DNA of 64,000 nucleotides from Colwellia sp. 75C3 (GTDB lineage Bacteria > Pseudomonadota > Gammaproteobacteria > Enterobacterales > Alteromonadaceae), in NCBI RefSeq assembly GCF_002836255.1, contig NZ_PJAU01000054.1, positions 293,572 through 357,571 on the forward strand, read 5' to 3'. The notes beneath the pieces were generated by a model, which was given only the letters and a program-made list of their open reading frames with translations, was not told the origin of the DNA and searched no databases. The translations under genes and the position numbers were made by a program. Positions 44,748 through 55,451 of the stretch are shown here, one piece after another (the stretch's first letter is position 1; every line of letters begins with the position of its first letter).

Positions 44748-45104
44748 TTACTTCTTAATTGGCTTACGAGGACCTTTACGGGTACGCGCATTTGTTTTAG
44801 TGCGTTGACCACGTAGAGGAAGACTGCGACGATGGCGAATGCCACGGTAACAACCTAAATCCATAAGACGTTTAATGTTCATTGAAACTTCACGGCGCAA
44901 ATCACCTTCTACGGTAAACTTGTCCACTTCAGCACGTAGCAAATCAATTTTTGCTTCGTCTAATTCACTGATCTTCGTTGATTCAGCAATACCAGTAGCT
45001 GCACAAATTGCTTTCGCACGTGTAGCTCCGATACCGTAAATCGCAGTAATGGCGATTACTGCATGCTTACGATCAGGGATGTTAATGCCAGCGATACGGG
45101 CCAC
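44748..45104 (-). CDS. rpsM: 30S ribosomal protein S13
   Basis: 118 residues. [20 protein letters not shown] and the basic tail ([14 protein letters not shown]) define S13, which sits in the 30S head and touches the P-site tRNA. It opens the alpha operon behind a 152-bp leader with its own promoter candidate. Confidence 0.98.
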   Translation of the reverse strand: MARIAGINIPDRKHAVIAITAIYGIGATRAKAICAATGIAESTKISELDEAKIDLLRAEVDKFTVEGDLRREVSMNIKRLMDLGCYRGIRHRRSLPLRGQRTKTNARTRKGPRKPIKK

Positions 45105-45139
45105 TAATCACATCTCCTATTTTATAATTAAAATTACTT

Positions 45140-45170
45140 TGGTTGGAAAGCCCGTTAGGATACCCAACCA
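45140..45170 (-). promoter_or_regulatory. Leader hairpin upstream of rpsM
   Basis: In the transcript TGGTTGG and CCAACCA (45164-45170 and 45140-45146) can pair just before the rpsM ribosome site. In E. coli S4 regulates this leader through a pseudoknot. Whether this hairpin serves the same control is inference. Confidence 0.4.
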
Positions 45171-45197
45171 TTCTCTTTTTCTGCAAATCAAAGCGGC

Positions 45198-45203
45198 ATT
45201 ATA
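45198..45203 (-). promoter_or_regulatory. Candidate -10 of an alpha-operon promoter
   Basis: TATAAT on the minus strand, preceded by TG and followed by a GC-containing start region, ~95 bp before rpsM and ~55 bp after rpmJ. The -35 is weak. Confidence 0.4.
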
Positions 45204-45256
45204 CAGACTAATCCACATAATGCCACTTTTAAAAGATTATAGATTAAAAGCTAAGC

Positions 45257-45370
45257 TTAACCTTGTCTTTGTTTGTGCTTAGGTTCAACACAAAGAACGC
45301 GAATTACGCCTTTACGCTTTACCACTTTACAATTACGACAAATCTTTTTTACGGATGCACGTACTTTCAT
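45257..45370 (-). CDS. rpmJ: 50S ribosomal protein L36
   Basis: 37 residues, [20 protein letters not shown] onward to HKQRQG. The zinc-ribbon ligands CxxC...C...H (C11, C14, C27, H32) are all there, so this is the zinc-binding form of L36. It lies 30 bp after secY, its normal place at the end of the spc operon. Confidence 0.97.
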   Translation of the reverse strand: MKVRASVKKICRNCKVVKRKGVIRVLCVEPKHKQRQG

Positions 45371-45400
45371 TTTATACTCCGTTAACTAAATCAGCTCGGT

Positions 45401-46738
45401 CTAACGACCGTAGCCTTTTAAGTTCGCTTTTTTAAGTACATTGTCATATTGATGAGACATCATATGCGTTTGTACTTGTGCCATAAAGTCCATAATCACA
45501 ACCACGATAATCAATAAAGATGTCCCGCCGAAATAGAACTGTACGTCCCATGCCATGATCATAAACTGTGGAACCAAACAGACAAAGGTAATATACGCTG
45601 CACCCGCTAGGGTTAAACGTGTCATGACTTTATCTATATATTTGGATGTTTGTTCACCCGGACGAATCCCTGGAATGAATGCACCTGACTTTTTCAAGTT
45701 ATCTGCTGTTTCACGCGGATTGAAAACAAGAGCCGTGTAAAAGAAACAGAAAAATATAATTGCTGCCGCTAACATCATTACATATAAAGGTTGTCCTGGA
45801 GACATAGCTCCTGAAACACCTTGTAAGAAATCAGCAACCGGGCCATCTCCTTGACCAAACCAGCTCGCAAGCGTGCCTGGAAACAAGATTAGACTTGAGG
45901 CAAAGATAGGCGGTATAACACCGGCCATATTCACTTTCAAAGGTAAATGTGTACTTTGTGCAGCAAACACCTTGCGGCCCTGCTGACGTTTAGCGTAATT
46001 AACAACAATACGTCGTTGACCACGTTCCACAAATACTACTAAGAAAGTTACTGCAAATACCACAACGCCGATTAGCAATAATACTAATAAGTGTATTTCA
46101 CCTTGACGCGCCATTTCAGCTGTTTGACCAACCGCGGATGGCATGCCAGCAACAATACCAGCAAAAATGATAATCGAAATACCATTACCAATACCACGTT
46201 CAGTAATTTGCTCACCTAACCACATTAAAAACATGGTACCCGTGATTAAACTAATGACTGCGGTGAAATAGAAACCAAAGCCTGCATTTACAACAAGCCC
46301 TTGCATCATATCCGGTAAACTTCTGGCAATCGCTATCGATTGTACTGTTGCTAGAACTAAAGTGCCGTAGCGTGTGTATTGACTGATTTTACGACGTCCA
46401 GCTTCACCTTCTTTCTTAAGCTCTGCCATTGCGGGATGAACCACAGTAAGCAATTGCATAATAATCGAAGCTGAGATGTACGGCATAATACCAAGTGCCA
46501 ATACTGAGGCTCGCTCAAGTGCACCACCGGAGAACATGTTAAACATCTCTACAATGGTGCCCTTTTGTTGTTCAAAGAACTGAGCTAATACAGCGGCGTC
46601 AATACCAGGGATTGGCACAAAAGACCCTAAACGAAGCACTACTAATGCAACGAATACGAACCATAATCTTTGTTTTAGCTCAGACAAACCGCCTGCGCCT
46701 TTACTACCTTGTGAAGTAGCCGTTCCTGGTGTAGCCAT
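45401..46738 (-). CDS. secY: Preprotein translocase subunit SecY
   Basis: 445 residues, ten membrane segments, the protein-conducting channel of the Sec pathway. Recognisable parts are [12 protein letters not shown] near the N-terminus, the plug region with [15 protein letters not shown], and the cytoplasmic loop with [20 protein letters not shown] (C5-like [10 protein letters not shown]). It is embedded between rplO and rpmJ. Confidence 0.98.
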   Translation of the reverse strand: MATPGTATSQGSKGAGGLSELKQRLWFVFVALVVLRLGSFVPIPGIDAAVLAQFFEQQKGTIVEMFNMFSGGALERASVLALGIMPYISASIIMQLLTVVHPAMAELKKEGEAGRRKISQYTRYGTLVLATVQSIAIARSLPDMMQGLVVNAGFGFYFTAVISLITGTMFLMWLGEQITERGIGNGISIIIFAGIVAGMPSAVGQTAEMARQGEIHLLVLLLIGVVVFAVTFLVVFVERGQRRIVVNYAKRQQGRKVFAAQSTHLPLKVNMAGVIPPIFASSLILFPGTLASWFGQGDGPVADFLQGVSGAMSPGQPLYVMMLAAAIIFFCFFYTALVFNPRETADNLKKSGAFIPGIRPGEQTSKYIDKVMTRLTLAGAAYITFVCLVPQFMIMAWDVQFYFGGTSLLIIVVVIMDFMAQVQTHMMSHQYDNVLKKANLKGYGR

Positions 46739-46744
46739 TGTGTA

Positions 46745-47179
46745 TTATTCCTCTATTTTGCCACCAGCAGCTTCAATAGCTGCTTGTGCGCCTTTAGTAA
46801 CCGAAATTCCACGTAAAGTAATTGGACGAGTAATTTCGCCCGATAACATAACTTTAACAGCTACGATATTACGTGTAATTAGGCCAGCGTCTTTAAGTGC
46901 GTGAATATCAACAACATCACCAGTAATTAGGTTTAATTCGTGTAAACGAACTTCAGCGCGAACTAAAGATTTACGTGAAGTAAAACCAAATTTAGGTAAA
47001 CGTTGTTTCAATGGCATCTGACCACCTTCAAAACCTGGACGTACACTACCGCCAGAACGAGACTTCTGACCTTTATGACCACGACCACCAGTTTTACCGA
47101 TGCCTGAACCAATACCACGACCACAGCGTTTTCTAGCTTTGTGAGATCCCGGTGCAGGGGATAAAGTATTTAAATGCAT
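46745..47179 (-). CDS. rplO: 50S ribosomal protein L15
   Basis: 144 residues. [20 protein letters not shown] and the Gly-rich [16 protein letters not shown] stretch are standard for L15, which helps late 50S assembly. Only 2 bp separate it from rpmD and 6 bp from secY. Confidence 0.98.
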   Translation of the reverse strand: MHLNTLSPAPGSHKARKRCGRGIGSGIGKTGGRGHKGQKSRSGGSVRPGFEGGQMPLKQRLPKFGFTSRKSLVRAEVRLHELNLITGDVVDIHALKDAGLITRNIVAVKVMLSGEITRPITLRGISVTKGAQAAIEAAGGKIEE

Positions 47180-47181
47180 AA

Positions 47182-47361
47182 TTAATCCTCTACCTTAACC
47201 ATATAGTAAACCTTGTTAATCATACCACGTACAGATGGAGTATCTTCTAACTCAACTGTATGATTGATACGACGTAGACCAAGGCCTCTTAATGTAGCTC
47301 TATGCTTCGGTAAACGACCGATAGAACTTTTTAGTTGAGTTACTTTAACTGTTTTAGACAT
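47182..47361 (-). CDS. rpmD: 50S ribosomal protein L30
   Basis: 59 residues from the ATG at 47361, equal to the E. coli length; a TTG two codons earlier would add only MR and is not used. [20 protein letters not shown] is the L30 core. Confidence 0.97.
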   Translation of the reverse strand: MSKTVKVTQLKSSIGRLPKHRATLRGLGLRRINHTVELEDTPSVRGMINKVYYMVKVED

Positions 47362-47367
47362 TCTCAA

Positions 47368-47877
47368 TTACCCCAAAATTTCTGCAACGGTTTTGCCACG
47401 TTTAGCTGCAACGCCATTTGGTGAATGCATATTCACTAAAGCTGAAACAGTAGCGCGAACTACGTTGATTGGGTTAGTAGAACCGTATGCTTTAGACAAT
47501 ACGTTCTGAACGCCTGCAACTTCAAGTACTGCACGCATAGCGCCACCGGCGATGATGCCTGTACCGTCTGATGCTGGTTTCATGAAGACTTTAGAACCAG
47601 AATGTTTGCCAGTAATAACATGTTGAAGAGTAGTACCCTTCAAGTCAATTGTTACTATGTTACGGTGCGCTTTTTCCATTGCTTTTTGGATTGCAGCAGG
47701 CACTTCACGTGCTTTACCGTAGCCAAAACCAACACGTCCGTTACCATCACCAACTACTGTTAGTGCAGTAAAACTGAAAATACGACCACCTTTAACCACT
47801 TTTGAAACGCGGTTAACTGCGATTAGCTTTTCAGCCATATCACTTTGCTGTGAGTTTTCTTGATTATGATTAGCCAT
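47368..47877 (-). CDS. rpsE: 30S ribosomal protein S5
   Basis: 169 residues from the ATG at 47877, which has TAGGGG upstream; a TTG at 47883 is a weaker choice. [20 protein letters not shown] and [13 protein letters not shown] are conserved in S5, which guards decoding accuracy at the mRNA entry site. The N-terminus ([16 protein letters not shown]) is rich in Asn and Gln and differs from the enteric form. Confidence 0.97.
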   Translation of the reverse strand: MANHNQENSQQSDMAEKLIAVNRVSKVVKGGRIFSFTALTVVGDGNGRVGFGYGKAREVPAAIQKAMEKAHRNIVTIDLKGTTLQHVITGKHSGSKVFMKPASDGTGIIAGGAMRAVLEVAGVQNVLSKAYGSTNPINVVRATVSALVNMHSPNGVAAKRGKTVAEILG

Positions 47878-47886
47878 TATCAACCC

Positions 47887-48240
47887 CTAGAATTGAAGAC
47901 CAGCTTCACGAGCTGCTTCTGCTAACGCTTTTACGCGACCGTGGTAAAGGAAACCAGAGCGATCAAAAGCTATCTTAGTGATACCTTTTGCTACAGCACG
48001 TTCAGCGATTGCTTTACCTACTGCAGTTGCTGCTGCAACATTACCTGTTTTTTCAATCTCAGCACTTAACTCTTTTTCTAAAGTAGATGCAGATGCAATT
48101 ACTTCAGATCCAGTAGGAGCGATCAATTGAGCGTAAATGTGACGAGGAGTACGGAATACAACTAAACGATTCGCACCCAACTCGCTAATTTTTGCACGAG
48201 CGCGTTTAGCGCGGCGCAAACGAGATGTTCTCTTATCCAT
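47887..48240 (-). CDS. rplR: 50S ribosomal protein L18
   Basis: 117 residues, identical in length to E. coli. [18 protein letters not shown] and the end [11 protein letters not shown] define L18, which binds 5S rRNA with L5 and L25. Confidence 0.98.
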   Translation of the reverse strand: MDKRTSRLRRAKRARAKISELGANRLVVFRTPRHIYAQLIAPTGSEVIASASTLEKELSAEIEKTGNVAAATAVGKAIAERAVAKGITKIAFDRSGFLYHGRVKALAEAAREAGLQF

Positions 48241-48249
48241 AGTGTTACC

Positions 48250-48783
48250 CTACTTCTTCTTAGCTTCTTTACGACGAACGTATTCATCAACATAACGAAC
48301 ACCTTTACCTTTATAAGGCTCAGGTTTACGGTATGCACGAATGTTCGCAGCGGTTTGGCCAACTAAATGCTTATCACAACCTTTCAGAGTGATTTCAGTC
48401 TGGCTAGGAGTTTCACAAGTAATTCCTTCAGGAATTGCATGTTTAATTGGGTGTGAGAAACCTAAAGATAAGTCTAAAGACTTGCCTGCAGATTTAGCAC
48501 GGTAACCAACACCTTGTAAAACTAATTTCTTTTCGAAACCTTTACTAACACCTTCAACCATATTATTGATTAAAGCACGTGTAGTACCGGCTTGAGCCCA
48601 AGCGCCTTTAACATCAGCAACGATATTAGTAATGATGTTGTTTTCTTCTTGAGAAACAACAACGTCACTATGGATCGTGCGAGATAATTCGCCTACTGGA
48701 CCTTTAACTGTAATGTCTTGACCTGATAACGTAATGGTAACGCCAGCAGGAACAACGACAGGTGCTTTTGCAACACGAGACAT
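48250..48783 (-). CDS. rplF: 50S ribosomal protein L6
   Basis: 177 residues. Start [17 protein letters not shown] and the C-terminal [20 protein letters not shown] are typical of L6, which lies near the sarcin-ricin loop. Neighbours rpsH and rplR are 10 and 9 bp away. Confidence 0.98.
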   Translation of the reverse strand: MSRVAKAPVVVPAGVTITLSGQDITVKGPVGELSRTIHSDVVVSQEENNIITNIVADVKGAWAQAGTTRALINNMVEGVSKGFEKKLVLQGVGYRAKSAGKSLDLSLGFSHPIKHAIPEGITCETPSQTEITLKGCDKHLVGQTAANIRAYRKPEPYKGKGVRYVDEYVRRKEAKKK

Positions 48784-48793
48784 ATTATTCTCC

Positions 48794-49189
48794 TTACTCT
48801 ACGAAACCAAGAACTTCACCGCCAATACCCGCATTGCGAGCGGCGCGATCAGTCATCAAACCTTTAGAAGTCGAAATGATCGCAATACCCATACCTGCAA
48901 GAACTTTAGGAAGTTCATCACAGCTTTTGTATATACGAAGACCAGGACGTGATACACGTTTGATCTTTTCGATTACTTCTTTACCTTCAAAATACTTTAA
49001 AGTTACAGCAAGTTCAGGTTTAACTTCGCCTGTTACTGAAAACTCTGAAATATAACCTTCTTCTTTAAGTAAAGTAGCAATTGCAACTTTAACTTTTGAA
49101 GATGGCATTAATACTGCAACTTTTGCTGCAGTTTGACCGTTGCGGATGCGTGTAAACATGTCCGCGATAGGATCAGTCATCATAACCAT
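48794..49189 (-). CDS. rpsH: 30S ribosomal protein S8
   Basis: 131 residues as read from the first [17 protein letters not shown] is the S8 signature and [20 protein letters not shown] the conserved end. Three ATG codons occur close together; the one at 49183 is better placed behind GGGAG and would remove two residues. In E. coli S8 is the translational repressor of the spc operon, acting at rplE. Confidence 0.97.
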   Translation of the reverse strand: MVMMTDPIADMFTRIRNGQTAAKVAVLMPSSKVKVAIATLLKEEGYISEFSVTGEVKPELAVTLKYFEGKEVIEKIKRVSRPGLRIYKSCDELPKVLAGMGIAIISTSKGLMTDRAARNAGIGGEVLGFVE

Positions 49190-49202
49190 TTACTCCCGTG
49201 AA

Positions 49203-49508
49203 TTACCAACTAGCTTTCTTCAGACCTGGAACTTCACCGCGCATCATAGTTTCGCGTAATTTAATACGGCTCAAACCAAATTTGCGTAAGTATCCATGTG
49301 GACGTCCAGTAATGTTACAACGGTTACGTTGACGACTACTGCTCGAATCACGAGGTAAACTTTGAAGTTTCAATACAGCTTCCCAGCGAGCTTCTTCAGA
49401 AGATTCTGCGCTTGAAATGATTGCTTTTAATGCAGCACGCTTTTCAGCATATTGTGCTACTAACTTGGTTCTTTTAGCTTCACGAGCTTTCATTGACGTT
49501 TTAGCCAT
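49203..49508 (-). CDS. rpsN: 30S ribosomal protein S14
   Basis: 101 residues from the ATG at 49508 ([13 protein letters not shown]), equal to E. coli S14; an upstream extension in the same frame overlaps rplE and is not used. It has [18 protein letters not shown] but not the zinc-binding CxxC pairs, so it is the zinc-free long form. Confidence 0.97.
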   Translation of the reverse strand: MAKTSMKAREAKRTKLVAQYAEKRAALKAIISSAESSEEARWEAVLKLQSLPRDSSSSRQRNRCNITGRPHGYLRKFGLSRIKLRETMMRGEVPGLKKASW

Positions 49509-49512
49509 AACT

Positions 49513-50058
49513 CTACACCTTCTTCTTGAACGGGAATTCAAAGGCGGACAATAGTGCTAGTCCTTCTTCGTTATCTTTCGCGCTAGTAGTAATAGTGATA
49601 TCTAATCCGCGAATCTTATCGATTTTATCGTATTCGATTTCAGGGAAGATGATTTGCTCACGAACGCCCATGCTGTAGTTACCACGACCATCGAATGACT
49701 TAGGATTTAAGCCACGGAAGTCACGGATACGAGGAATAGAGATCGAAATTAAACGCTCTAAAAATTCCCACATACGTTCGCCGCGTAGAGTTACTTTCGT
49801 ACCAATAGGGTAGCCTTCACGAATTTTGAAGCCCGCAACTGATTTGCGTGCCACTGTCGTGATCGGCTTTTGCCCTGAGATTGCAGTAAGATCATTTGTG
49901 GCGTGTTCTAAAACTTTTTTATCAGAAATAGCTTCACCAACACCCATATTAAGGGTGATCTTTTCAATCCGAGGGACTTGCATGACACTTTTATAACCAA
50001 ATTGCTTTTGCAATTCAGCTACAACTGTATCTTTATATAAATCATGCAGTTTCGCCAT
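49513..50058 (-). CDS. rplE: 50S ribosomal protein L5
   Basis: 181 residues. Conserved parts are [33 protein letters not shown] and [13 protein letters not shown]5 binds 5S rRNA and the P-site tRNA elbow. It lies between rplX and rpsN. Confidence 0.98.
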   Translation of the reverse strand: MAKLHDLYKDTVVAELQKQFGYKSVMQVPRIEKITLNMGVGEAISDKKVLEHATNDLTAISGQKPITTVARKSVAGFKIREGYPIGTKVTLRGERMWEFLERLISISIPRIRDFRGLNPKSFDGRGNYSMGVREQIIFPEIEYDKIDKIRGLDITITTSAKDNEEGLALLSAFEFPFKKKV

Positions 50059-50070
50059 CGTTTACTCCAA

Positions 50071-50385
50071 TTAAATTAATTCGTTATTAGATTTGAAAAA
50101 ACGTACTTTTTTGCCGTCTTCAATTCTAAAACCAACACGATCTGCTTTACCCGTTGCCGAGTTAAGTATCGCTACGTTGGAAACTTGTAAAGGTGCTTCT
50201 TTCTCAACAATCCCACCAGGCTGCTGTAACTGAGGTACAGGCTTAGTGTGTTTCTTGATTAGGTTAATACCTTCTACGAATACTTTGCCGTCTTCAACAA
50301 GAACTTTGGTAACTTTACCAGTTTTGCCCTTGTCTTTACCTGCAAGTATAATTACTTCATCATCACGACGAATTTTAGATGCCAT
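50071..50385 (-). CDS. rplX: 50S ribosomal protein L24
   Basis: 104 residues. The KOW motif is visible in [17 protein letters not shown] at the start. L24 is one of the two initiators of 50S assembly. 12 bp separate it from rplN and from rplE. Confidence 0.98.
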   Translation of the reverse strand: MASKIRRDDEVIILAGKDKGKTGKVTKVLVEDGKVFVEGINLIKKHTKPVPQLQQPGGIVEKEAPLQVSNVAILNSATGKADRVGFRIEDGKKVRFFKSNNELI

Positions 50386-50397
50386 TATCGTGACTCC

Positions 50398-50766
50398 TTA
50401 TAGTACTTCTGGTGCTAATAATACGATCTTCATAAATTTTTCATTACGAAGTTCACGTGTCACAGGCCCGAAAATACGAGTACCAATTGGTTGTAAGTTA
50501 GCATTTAACATTACAGCCGCGTTTTCATCGAAACGGATAGCAGAACCATCTGTACGACGAACACCTTTCTTAGTGCGCACCACTACCGCAGTGTGAACAT
50601 CACCTTTTTTTACTTTACCGCGAGGACTTGCTTCCTTTACGGCAACTTTGATGATATCACCAATGCGTGCATAGCGACGGTGCGAGCCACCAAGAACCTT
50701 TATACATTGAACACGCTTAGCGCCACTGTTATCAGCAACATTCAGCTGTGATTGCATTTGGATCAT
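50398..50766 (-). CDS. rplN: 50S ribosomal protein L14, first gene of the spc operon
   Basis: 122 residues: [19 protein letters not shown] at the start and [13 protein letters not shown] near the end. L14 contacts L19 and the 30S subunit (bridge B8). It is the first ribosomal gene here: rpsQ, rpmC, rplP and the rest of the S10 operon, which usually precede it, are not upstream, where dtd is found instead. Confidence 0.98.
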   Translation of the reverse strand: MIQMQSQLNVADNSGAKRVQCIKVLGGSHRRYARIGDIIKVAVKEASPRGKVKKGDVHTAVVVRTKKGVRRTDGSAIRFDENAAVMLNANLQPIGTRIFGPVTRELRNEKFMKIVLLAPEVL

Positions 50767-50969
50767 TGATTTTGCTCCATTGTTATCTTTTTTCTAAATC
50801 TTGCAAAATACAAGATAAACAATAAGATAATATAAAATTTAAGGCCAAAAATCGACCCGTCACTGCCTTTTGAAAGACTCCCATTTCGGTTAGAATTTAG
50901 ACATTACTTAAACAATGTTTAAACATTACTTAGGCATTAACGTCACAACTCAAACTTAACGGGCGCGAG

Positions 50970-50978
50970 ATTATAACA
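50970..50978 (-). promoter_or_regulatory. Candidate spc-operon promoter (extended -10)
   Basis: On the minus strand TGTTATAAT forms an extended -10 with TATAAT at 50975-50970, followed by the GC-rich discriminator CTCGCGCCC that is usual at stringently controlled ribosomal promoters. The -35 is weak. It lies ~205 bp before rplN in a 269-bp gene-free spacer, which holds nothing else definite. Confidence 0.6.
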
Positions 50979-51035
50979 CCACTAATCTAAAAGAGATAGT
51001 TTAATTAGCTAAAAAATAAACAGTGCCCTGCTCGA

Positions 51036-51473
51036 CTAGATTGTTAAAGTAAAAGTAACGGGGCCATCATTAATCAACGCAACCTGCATATCAGCACCAA
51101 ACTCCCCTGTCGGTATTTCAAAACCTTTGTCGCGTAATTGACTAACAAAATACTGATAGAGGTGATTACTAAACTCTGGTTTTGCCGCCGATGTAAAGCT
51201 GGGGCGCATACCACTTGAAGTATCTGCAGCTAAGGTAAATTGTGAAATAACTAAGAGTTCGCCGCCTGCTTGTTTAACATTTAAGTTCATCTTGTCATTA
51301 TCATCATTAAAAAGTCGATAACCTGCGACACGCTCAGCTAAGCGCTTTGCCTTTTGTTCTGTATCTAATGGCTCAATAGCAAGGAAAACTAATAAGCCTT
51401 TTTCAATTTGGCCAATGATTGTTCCGTCAACCGTGACACTTGCTTGGCTGACACGTTGCATTAAAGCGATCAT
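51036..51473 (-). CDS. dtd: D-aminoacyl-tRNA deacylase
   Basis: 145 residues, normal length. It hydrolyses D-amino acids from mischarged tRNAs. The family marks are [11 protein letters not shown] with the [12 protein letters not shown] segment before it and NDGPVTF at the C-terminus. Its start overlaps the end of the yihY-like gene by 4 bp, reproducing the yihY-dtd pair of enteric bacteria. Confidence 0.96.
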   Translation of the reverse strand: MIALMQRVSQASVTVDGTIIGQIEKGLLVFLAIEPLDTEQKAKRLAERVAGYRLFNDDNDKMNLNVKQAGGELLVISQFTLAADTSSGMRPSFTSAAKPEFSNHLYQYFVSQLRDKGFEIPTGEFGADMQVALINDGPVTFTLTI

Positions 51474-52408
51474 AATATTTTCTCATCGTTGTCTTGTGGC
51501 TTACTGCCCTCTTTCGGTTTTTGCTCTTTCAACATTGCATGCTCTTGTAACGACACTGTTATTAAGGCACCGGTAAGCACAATAAGCCAAGAAACATAAA
51601 CCCATAAAAATATAATAGGAATTGCGGCCAGTGCGCCATAGATGACTTGGTATGAAGGAAAAGCGGTTATATAGAGTGCAAACGCTTTTTTAGCGAGCTC
51701 GAATAAAACACCGGCAACAATAGCACCCGATAAAGCAAATTTAAAAGGTACCGCTTTATTGGGTACTGCTATATAAAGGATGATGAAAGCGATAATAGAA
51801 GAAAGCAGCGGCAATAAGCGTAAAAAGATATCAAATAGTCCTAATACATCATACTCATCAACTGCGACAAGAGAAACCATATAAGAAGATAACGCAATAC
51901 TTGCGCCGACTAATATCGGACCAAGCGTTAAGACCATCCAATACATAGCAAACGACGTAATACTTCGGCGTTTATCTGTTACTCGCCAAATTTTATTAAA
52001 GGTAGTATCAATAGATGAAATTAACAGAAGAGCCGCGACAAACAAAAACGATATCGCGACCGCCGACATTTTAGAGGCATTATCAACAAAGCCAGTTAAA
52101 TATTGCTGAAGCACATCGCCTGCTGACGGTACGAAATTTTGATAAACAAATTGTTCTATATGCTCCTGTAATTCAGCAAAAAGAGGAAATGCTGTCATTA
52201 CCGAAAACATGACAACAATCAAAGGTACTAAAGACATTAAGCAAACATAAGATAAATAGCCTGCTACCACTTGTATTTGTTCACGTTTAACTCGGCGAAT
52301 AAAATAAAATAACAACCCTTTATGTTCTTGCCAATATTTACTAATTAATGTTTCTTTGAATAAACTCATATTTGTTAACAATTTACTGATTTCGCTAAGA
52401 TAGCGCAT
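51470..52408 (-). CDS. yihY: YihY/BrkB-family inner-membrane protein
   Basis: 312 residues with about six membrane segments. [34 protein letters not shown] and [10 protein letters not shown] are typical of the YihY (formerly RNase BN) family; the RNase assignment was withdrawn and the function is unknown. The start may be the ATG at 52408 or MSLFKETL 13 codons later; neither has a clear ribosome site. It is coupled to dtd. Confidence 0.88.
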   Translation of the reverse strand: MRYLSEISKLLTNMSLFKETLISKYWQEHKGLLFYFIRRVKREQIQVVAGYLSYVCLMSLVPLIVVMFSVMTAFPLFAELQEHIEQFVYQNFVPSAGDVLQQYLTGFVDNASKMSAVAISFLFVAALLLISSIDTTFNKIWRVTDKRRSITSFAMYWMVLTLGPILVGASIALSSYMVSLVAVDEYDVLGLFDIFLRLLPLLSSIIAFIILYIAVPNKAVPFKFALSGAIVAGVLFELAKKAFALYITAFPSYQVIYGALAAIPIIFLWVYVSWLIVLTGALITVSLQEHAMLKEQKPKEGSKPQDNDEKIL

Positions 52409-52476
52409 ATATTAAGATAGGCCACATTAATAAGCTAGCTTATGCTGGTGTTCATAAAATAATTTAGGAGTGACTG

Positions 52477-52701
52477 ATGGCTAGTCGAGGTTCTGCGGGC
52501 AATGTAATTGCCGCTATATGTAACGTATTTTTCCCAGGGTTAGGGCAATTAGTACAAGGTAGGTTAATGGCTGCATTAATTTTTGCTATTGTCTGTGTCG
52601 GGGGCTATGCACTTTGGTGGATGGTTATTCCAGCAATTATTGCTGGAATATTTCATTTGTGGTCAATTATAGATGCTGCGACTTATCAAGAGAATGGTTA
52701 G
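52477..52701 (+). CDS. Small two-helix membrane protein
   Basis: 74 residues. NVFFPGLGQLVQGRL resembles the turn of TM2-type small membrane proteins, followed by two membrane segments (~31-48 and ~49-68). Preceded by a TAGGAGTG ribosome site. The function is unknown; it is divergent from yihY. Confidence 0.7.
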   Translation: MASRGSAGNVIAAICNVFFPGLGQLVQGRLMAALIFAIVCVGGYALWWMVIPAIIAGIFHLWSIIDAATYQENG

Positions 52702-52713
52702 TGTGTCTCAATG

Positions 52714-52896
52714 TTAACCAAAGCGAGGGGCTGCAATAAAACTAACCTTGGCACTTTCTGCCGCTTGCTCCTCTTCATCATAAAGATTAATTTGCGCTAG
52801 CAAAGCTGAAAGTTGCTGGATCTGTTTAGGGTTCGCTTTACCTTGACTAAATATCTGACTAAGCTCTTGAAGTTTTTTCAATTGTGATGGAGACAT
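52714..52896 (-). CDS. Small hypothetical helical protein
   Basis: 60 residues, hydrophilic and helical (SPSQLKKLQELSQIF, QIQQLSALLAQINLYDEEE), no signal peptide. I do not recognise it. The ATG is preceded at a distance of about 6 bp by AAAGGAA, which supports a real gene. Confidence 0.55.
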   Translation of the reverse strand: MSPSQLKKLQELSQIFSQGKANPKQIQQLSALLAQINLYDEEEQAAESAKVSFIAAPRFG

Positions 52897-53175
52897 AATG
52901 CAATTCCTTTTGATTTGAAAAACAGCGGTAAGTTACTTGCTGCTTGATGTCCCTAAGCGTAGTTACAAAATACCTCCCTTGCTTTTATATTTTTTCGTAA
53001 GAAGTAACAAAATATTAATAACATTCTTGTTATTTTGTTTTTTAAATAAGTAAACAATGACTTACTAGTAGAGGAACAAAGATATTGTTGCTACAACGGA
53101 CAACAATTGCAGATATGTCTTACAAACTATATTTGCCATTTATATACCATTTTCTGACTATTATTTTTATCACTA
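52897..53175. other. AT-rich spacer without visible genes
   Basis: I see no coding sequence and no strong hairpin here; the MITE-like repeat begins right after it. Confidence 0.4.
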
Positions 53176-53333
53176 ATACCAATTCCGATAAGTTTCGGAT
53201 CTTGTTGTACGACGTAAAAATATTTCAGGGCAAGGCGCTTGATTGACCAATAGCTGGCTATTGGGATTGAAAGCAACGCCGTCATGGAGAATTTTAGCCA
53301 GTACAAGTGGTCAATAACTTAATGGAATTGGTA
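53176..53333. repeat. MITE-like repeat, family B, copy 3 (best preserved)
   Basis: 158 bp with near-perfect terminal inverted repeats: ATACCAATTCCGATAAG at the left and CTTAATGGAATTGGTAT at the right (15 of 17 positions). The core has GGCAAGGCGCTTGATTGA and CAATAGCTGGCTATTG. It has no coding capacity and lies just downstream of typA. Confidence 0.87.
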
Positions 53334-53348
53334 TAAATAATAGTCACA

Positions 53349-53384
53349 AAAAAGCCCCTATCACTTTCGCAATAAGGGCTTTTT
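53349..53384 (-). terminator. Terminator of typA
   Basis: AAAAAGCCC (53349-53357) pairs with GGGCTTTTT (53376-53384). A second palindrome, TAACTCACAAAAGTGAGTTA, lies at 53391-53410 between it and the stop codon. Confidence 0.8.
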
Positions 53385-53414
53385 AAATATTAACTCACAA
53401 AAGTGAGTTAGTAA

Positions 53415-55232
53415 TTATTTAACACCACGACCTTCGCGTTTACGATCATTCTCTTTCAAGAATTTTTTACGTATACGAATGCTTTCTGGTGTTACTTCTA
53501 CCAATTCATCGTTATCGATAAATTCTAATGCTTGCTCTAAAGACATAACAATAGGTGGCGTAAGTGTTTGTGCTTCATCAGTACCTGATGAACGAACGTT
53601 AGTTAACTGCTTACCTTTAAGAGCGTTTACAGTTAAATCGTTATCACGGCTATGAATACCAATTACTTGACCTTCATAAATATCAACACCATGTCCGATC
53701 AACATACGACCACGAGATTGTAAGTTAAAGATAGCGTTTGTTAATGCTTTACCAGTAGCATTACCAATCATTACGCCATTTTTACGTTGGCCAATTTCGC
53801 CACCCTTGTGAGGTCCGTATTCGAAGAATGTATGGTAAATCAAACCAGAACCTGACGTTAATGTCATGAATTCAGTTTGGAAACCGATTAAACCACGGCT
53901 AGGCATGATGAAATCCATACGGATACGACCAGTACCATCTGGTGCCATATCAGTTAATTCAGCTTTACGAATGCCCATCTTTTCCATGATAGGACCTTGA
54001 TGTTGTTCTTCAACATCAATAGTTACGTTTTCATAAGGTTCTTGTAACTGACCATCTATTTCACGAATGATAACTTCTGGACGTGATACAGCTAATTCAA
54101 AACCTTCACGACGCATGTTTTCAATTAAGATGCCTAAGTGAAGCTCGCCACGACCTGATACTTTAAATTTATCAGCATCTGCAAGTTGTTCAACACGTAA
54201 AGCAACGTTATGAATCAATTCTTTCTCTAAACGGTCTTTGATGTTACGTGAAGTAACATACTTACCTTCTTTACCACAAAATGGTGAAGTGTTTACTTGG
54301 AAAGTCATGTTGATAGTAGGTTCATCAACAGATAGTGCCGGTAAACCTTCCACTTCTGTTGGACAACAAACCGTATCAGAAATCTTTAATTCGCCTAAAC
54401 CAGTAAGTGCAATAATGTCGCCAGCAAAACCTTCAGCGATATCAAGACGTTCTAGGCCTAAGTAACCAAATACTTTACCAACTTTAGCGTTATGAACGCC
54501 GCCGTTTGCTAATTGTATAGTTACTTGTTGGTTCGGCTTAACAGAACCACGGGTAATACGACCAACGCCAATTACACCTAAGTACGAGTTGTAATCAAGC
54601 TGAGAGATTTGCATTTGGAATGCACCCTCTGGATCAGCGATTGGCTGTGGAACTTCTTTAAGAATAGTATCAAATAAAGGAGTCATGTCAGTGCCAACAA
54701 CGCCTTCTTCTAACGAAGCCCAACCATTGATTGCTGAAGCGTAAACAACTTTAAAGTCAAGCTGTTCATCTGTCGCGCCAAGGTTATCAAACAATTCAAA
54801 AACTTGGTCCATAACCCAATCAGGACGAGAACCAGGCTTATCAACTTTGTTAATTACAACAATTGGCTTTAAGCCTTGAGCAAACGCTTTTTTCGTTACG
54901 AAACGCGTTTGTGGCATAGGGCCTTCTTGTGCATCAACAATAAGTAAAACTGAATCTACCATTGACATTACACGCTCAACTTCACCACCAAAATCAGCAT
55001 GGCCAGGAGTATCTACGATGTTTACACGGTAGCCGTTCCAGTTAACAGCCGTGTTTTTAGCTAAGATTGTGATACCACGTTCTTTTTCGATATCATTCGA
55101 ATCCATTGTACGTTCTTCTAGACCGCCACGCGTATCTAGAGTACCAGACTGCTCTAATAATTTATCAACTAAAGTGGTTTTTCCGTGGTCAACGTGGGCA
55201 ATGATTGCCACGTTTCTTAATTTATCTAACAC
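53415..55232 (-). CDS. typA: Ribosome-binding GTPase TypA/BipA
   Basis: 605 residues, normal length. G motifs: [10 protein letters not shown] (G1), RGITI (G2), DTPGHADFG (G3) and NKVDKP (G4). EF-G-like domains and the BipA-specific C-terminal domain follow. BipA helps 50S assembly at low temperature and under stress, which fits a cold-adapted organism. It has its own promoter candidate and terminator. Confidence 0.97.
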   Translation of the reverse strand: MLDKLRNVAIIAHVDHGKTTLVDKLLEQSGTLDTRGGLEERTMDSNDIEKERGITILAKNTAVNWNGYRVNIVDTPGHADFGGEVERVMSMVDSVLLIVDAQEGPMPQTRFVTKKAFAQGLKPIVVINKVDKPGSRPDWVMDQVFELFDNLGATDEQLDFKVVYASAINGWASLEEGVVGTDMTPLFDTILKEVPQPIADPEGAFQMQISQLDYNSYLGVIGVGRITRGSVKPNQQVTIQLANGGVHNAKVGKVFGYLGLERLDIAEGFAGDIIALTGLGELKISDTVCCPTEVEGLPALSVDEPTINMTFQVNTSPFCGKEGKYVTSRNIKDRLEKELIHNVALRVEQLADADKFKVSGRGELHLGILIENMRREGFELAVSRPEVIIREIDGQLQEPYENVTIDVEEQHQGPIMEKMGIRKAELTDMAPDGTGRIRMDFIMPSRGLIGFQTEFMTLTSGSGLIYHTFFEYGPHKGGEIGQRKNGVMIGNATGKALTNAIFNLQSRGRMLIGHGVDIYEGQVIGIHSRDNDLTVNALKGKQLTNVRSSGTDEAQTLTPPIVMSLEQALEFIDNDELVEVTPESIRIRKKFLKENDRKREGRGVK

Positions 55233-55305
55233 AGGCTTTACTCGCTGTTACTATCGTTTATTGCTACCTTAGGTAGATCAACAATAGGGCTATAATTGGG
55301 CGCGC

Positions 55306-55311
55306 ATTATA
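55306..55311 (-). promoter_or_regulatory. Candidate -10 of the typA promoter
   Basis: TATAAT on the minus strand followed by GCGCGCCC, a GC-rich discriminator like that upstream of rplN, 74 bp before the typA start. No clear -35. Confidence 0.45.
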
Positions 55312-55386
55312 CGGCTATTTAGCCTAAAAAGAAAACAATATATCCAAAATCTGCATTTATTTATCTTATCCATGGCTGTATTTAGC

Positions 55387-55420
55387 AAAAAAGCTCACTC
55401 AAATGTTTGAGTAAGCTTTT
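55387..55420 (-). terminator. Terminator of the S10 peptidase gene
   Basis: AGCTCACTCAAA and TTTGAGTAAGCT pair around TG, with one mismatch, flanked by A and T tracts. Confidence 0.8.
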
Positions 55421-55451
55421 TATTTACACAAGGTAATTTAGCTAGAATAGT

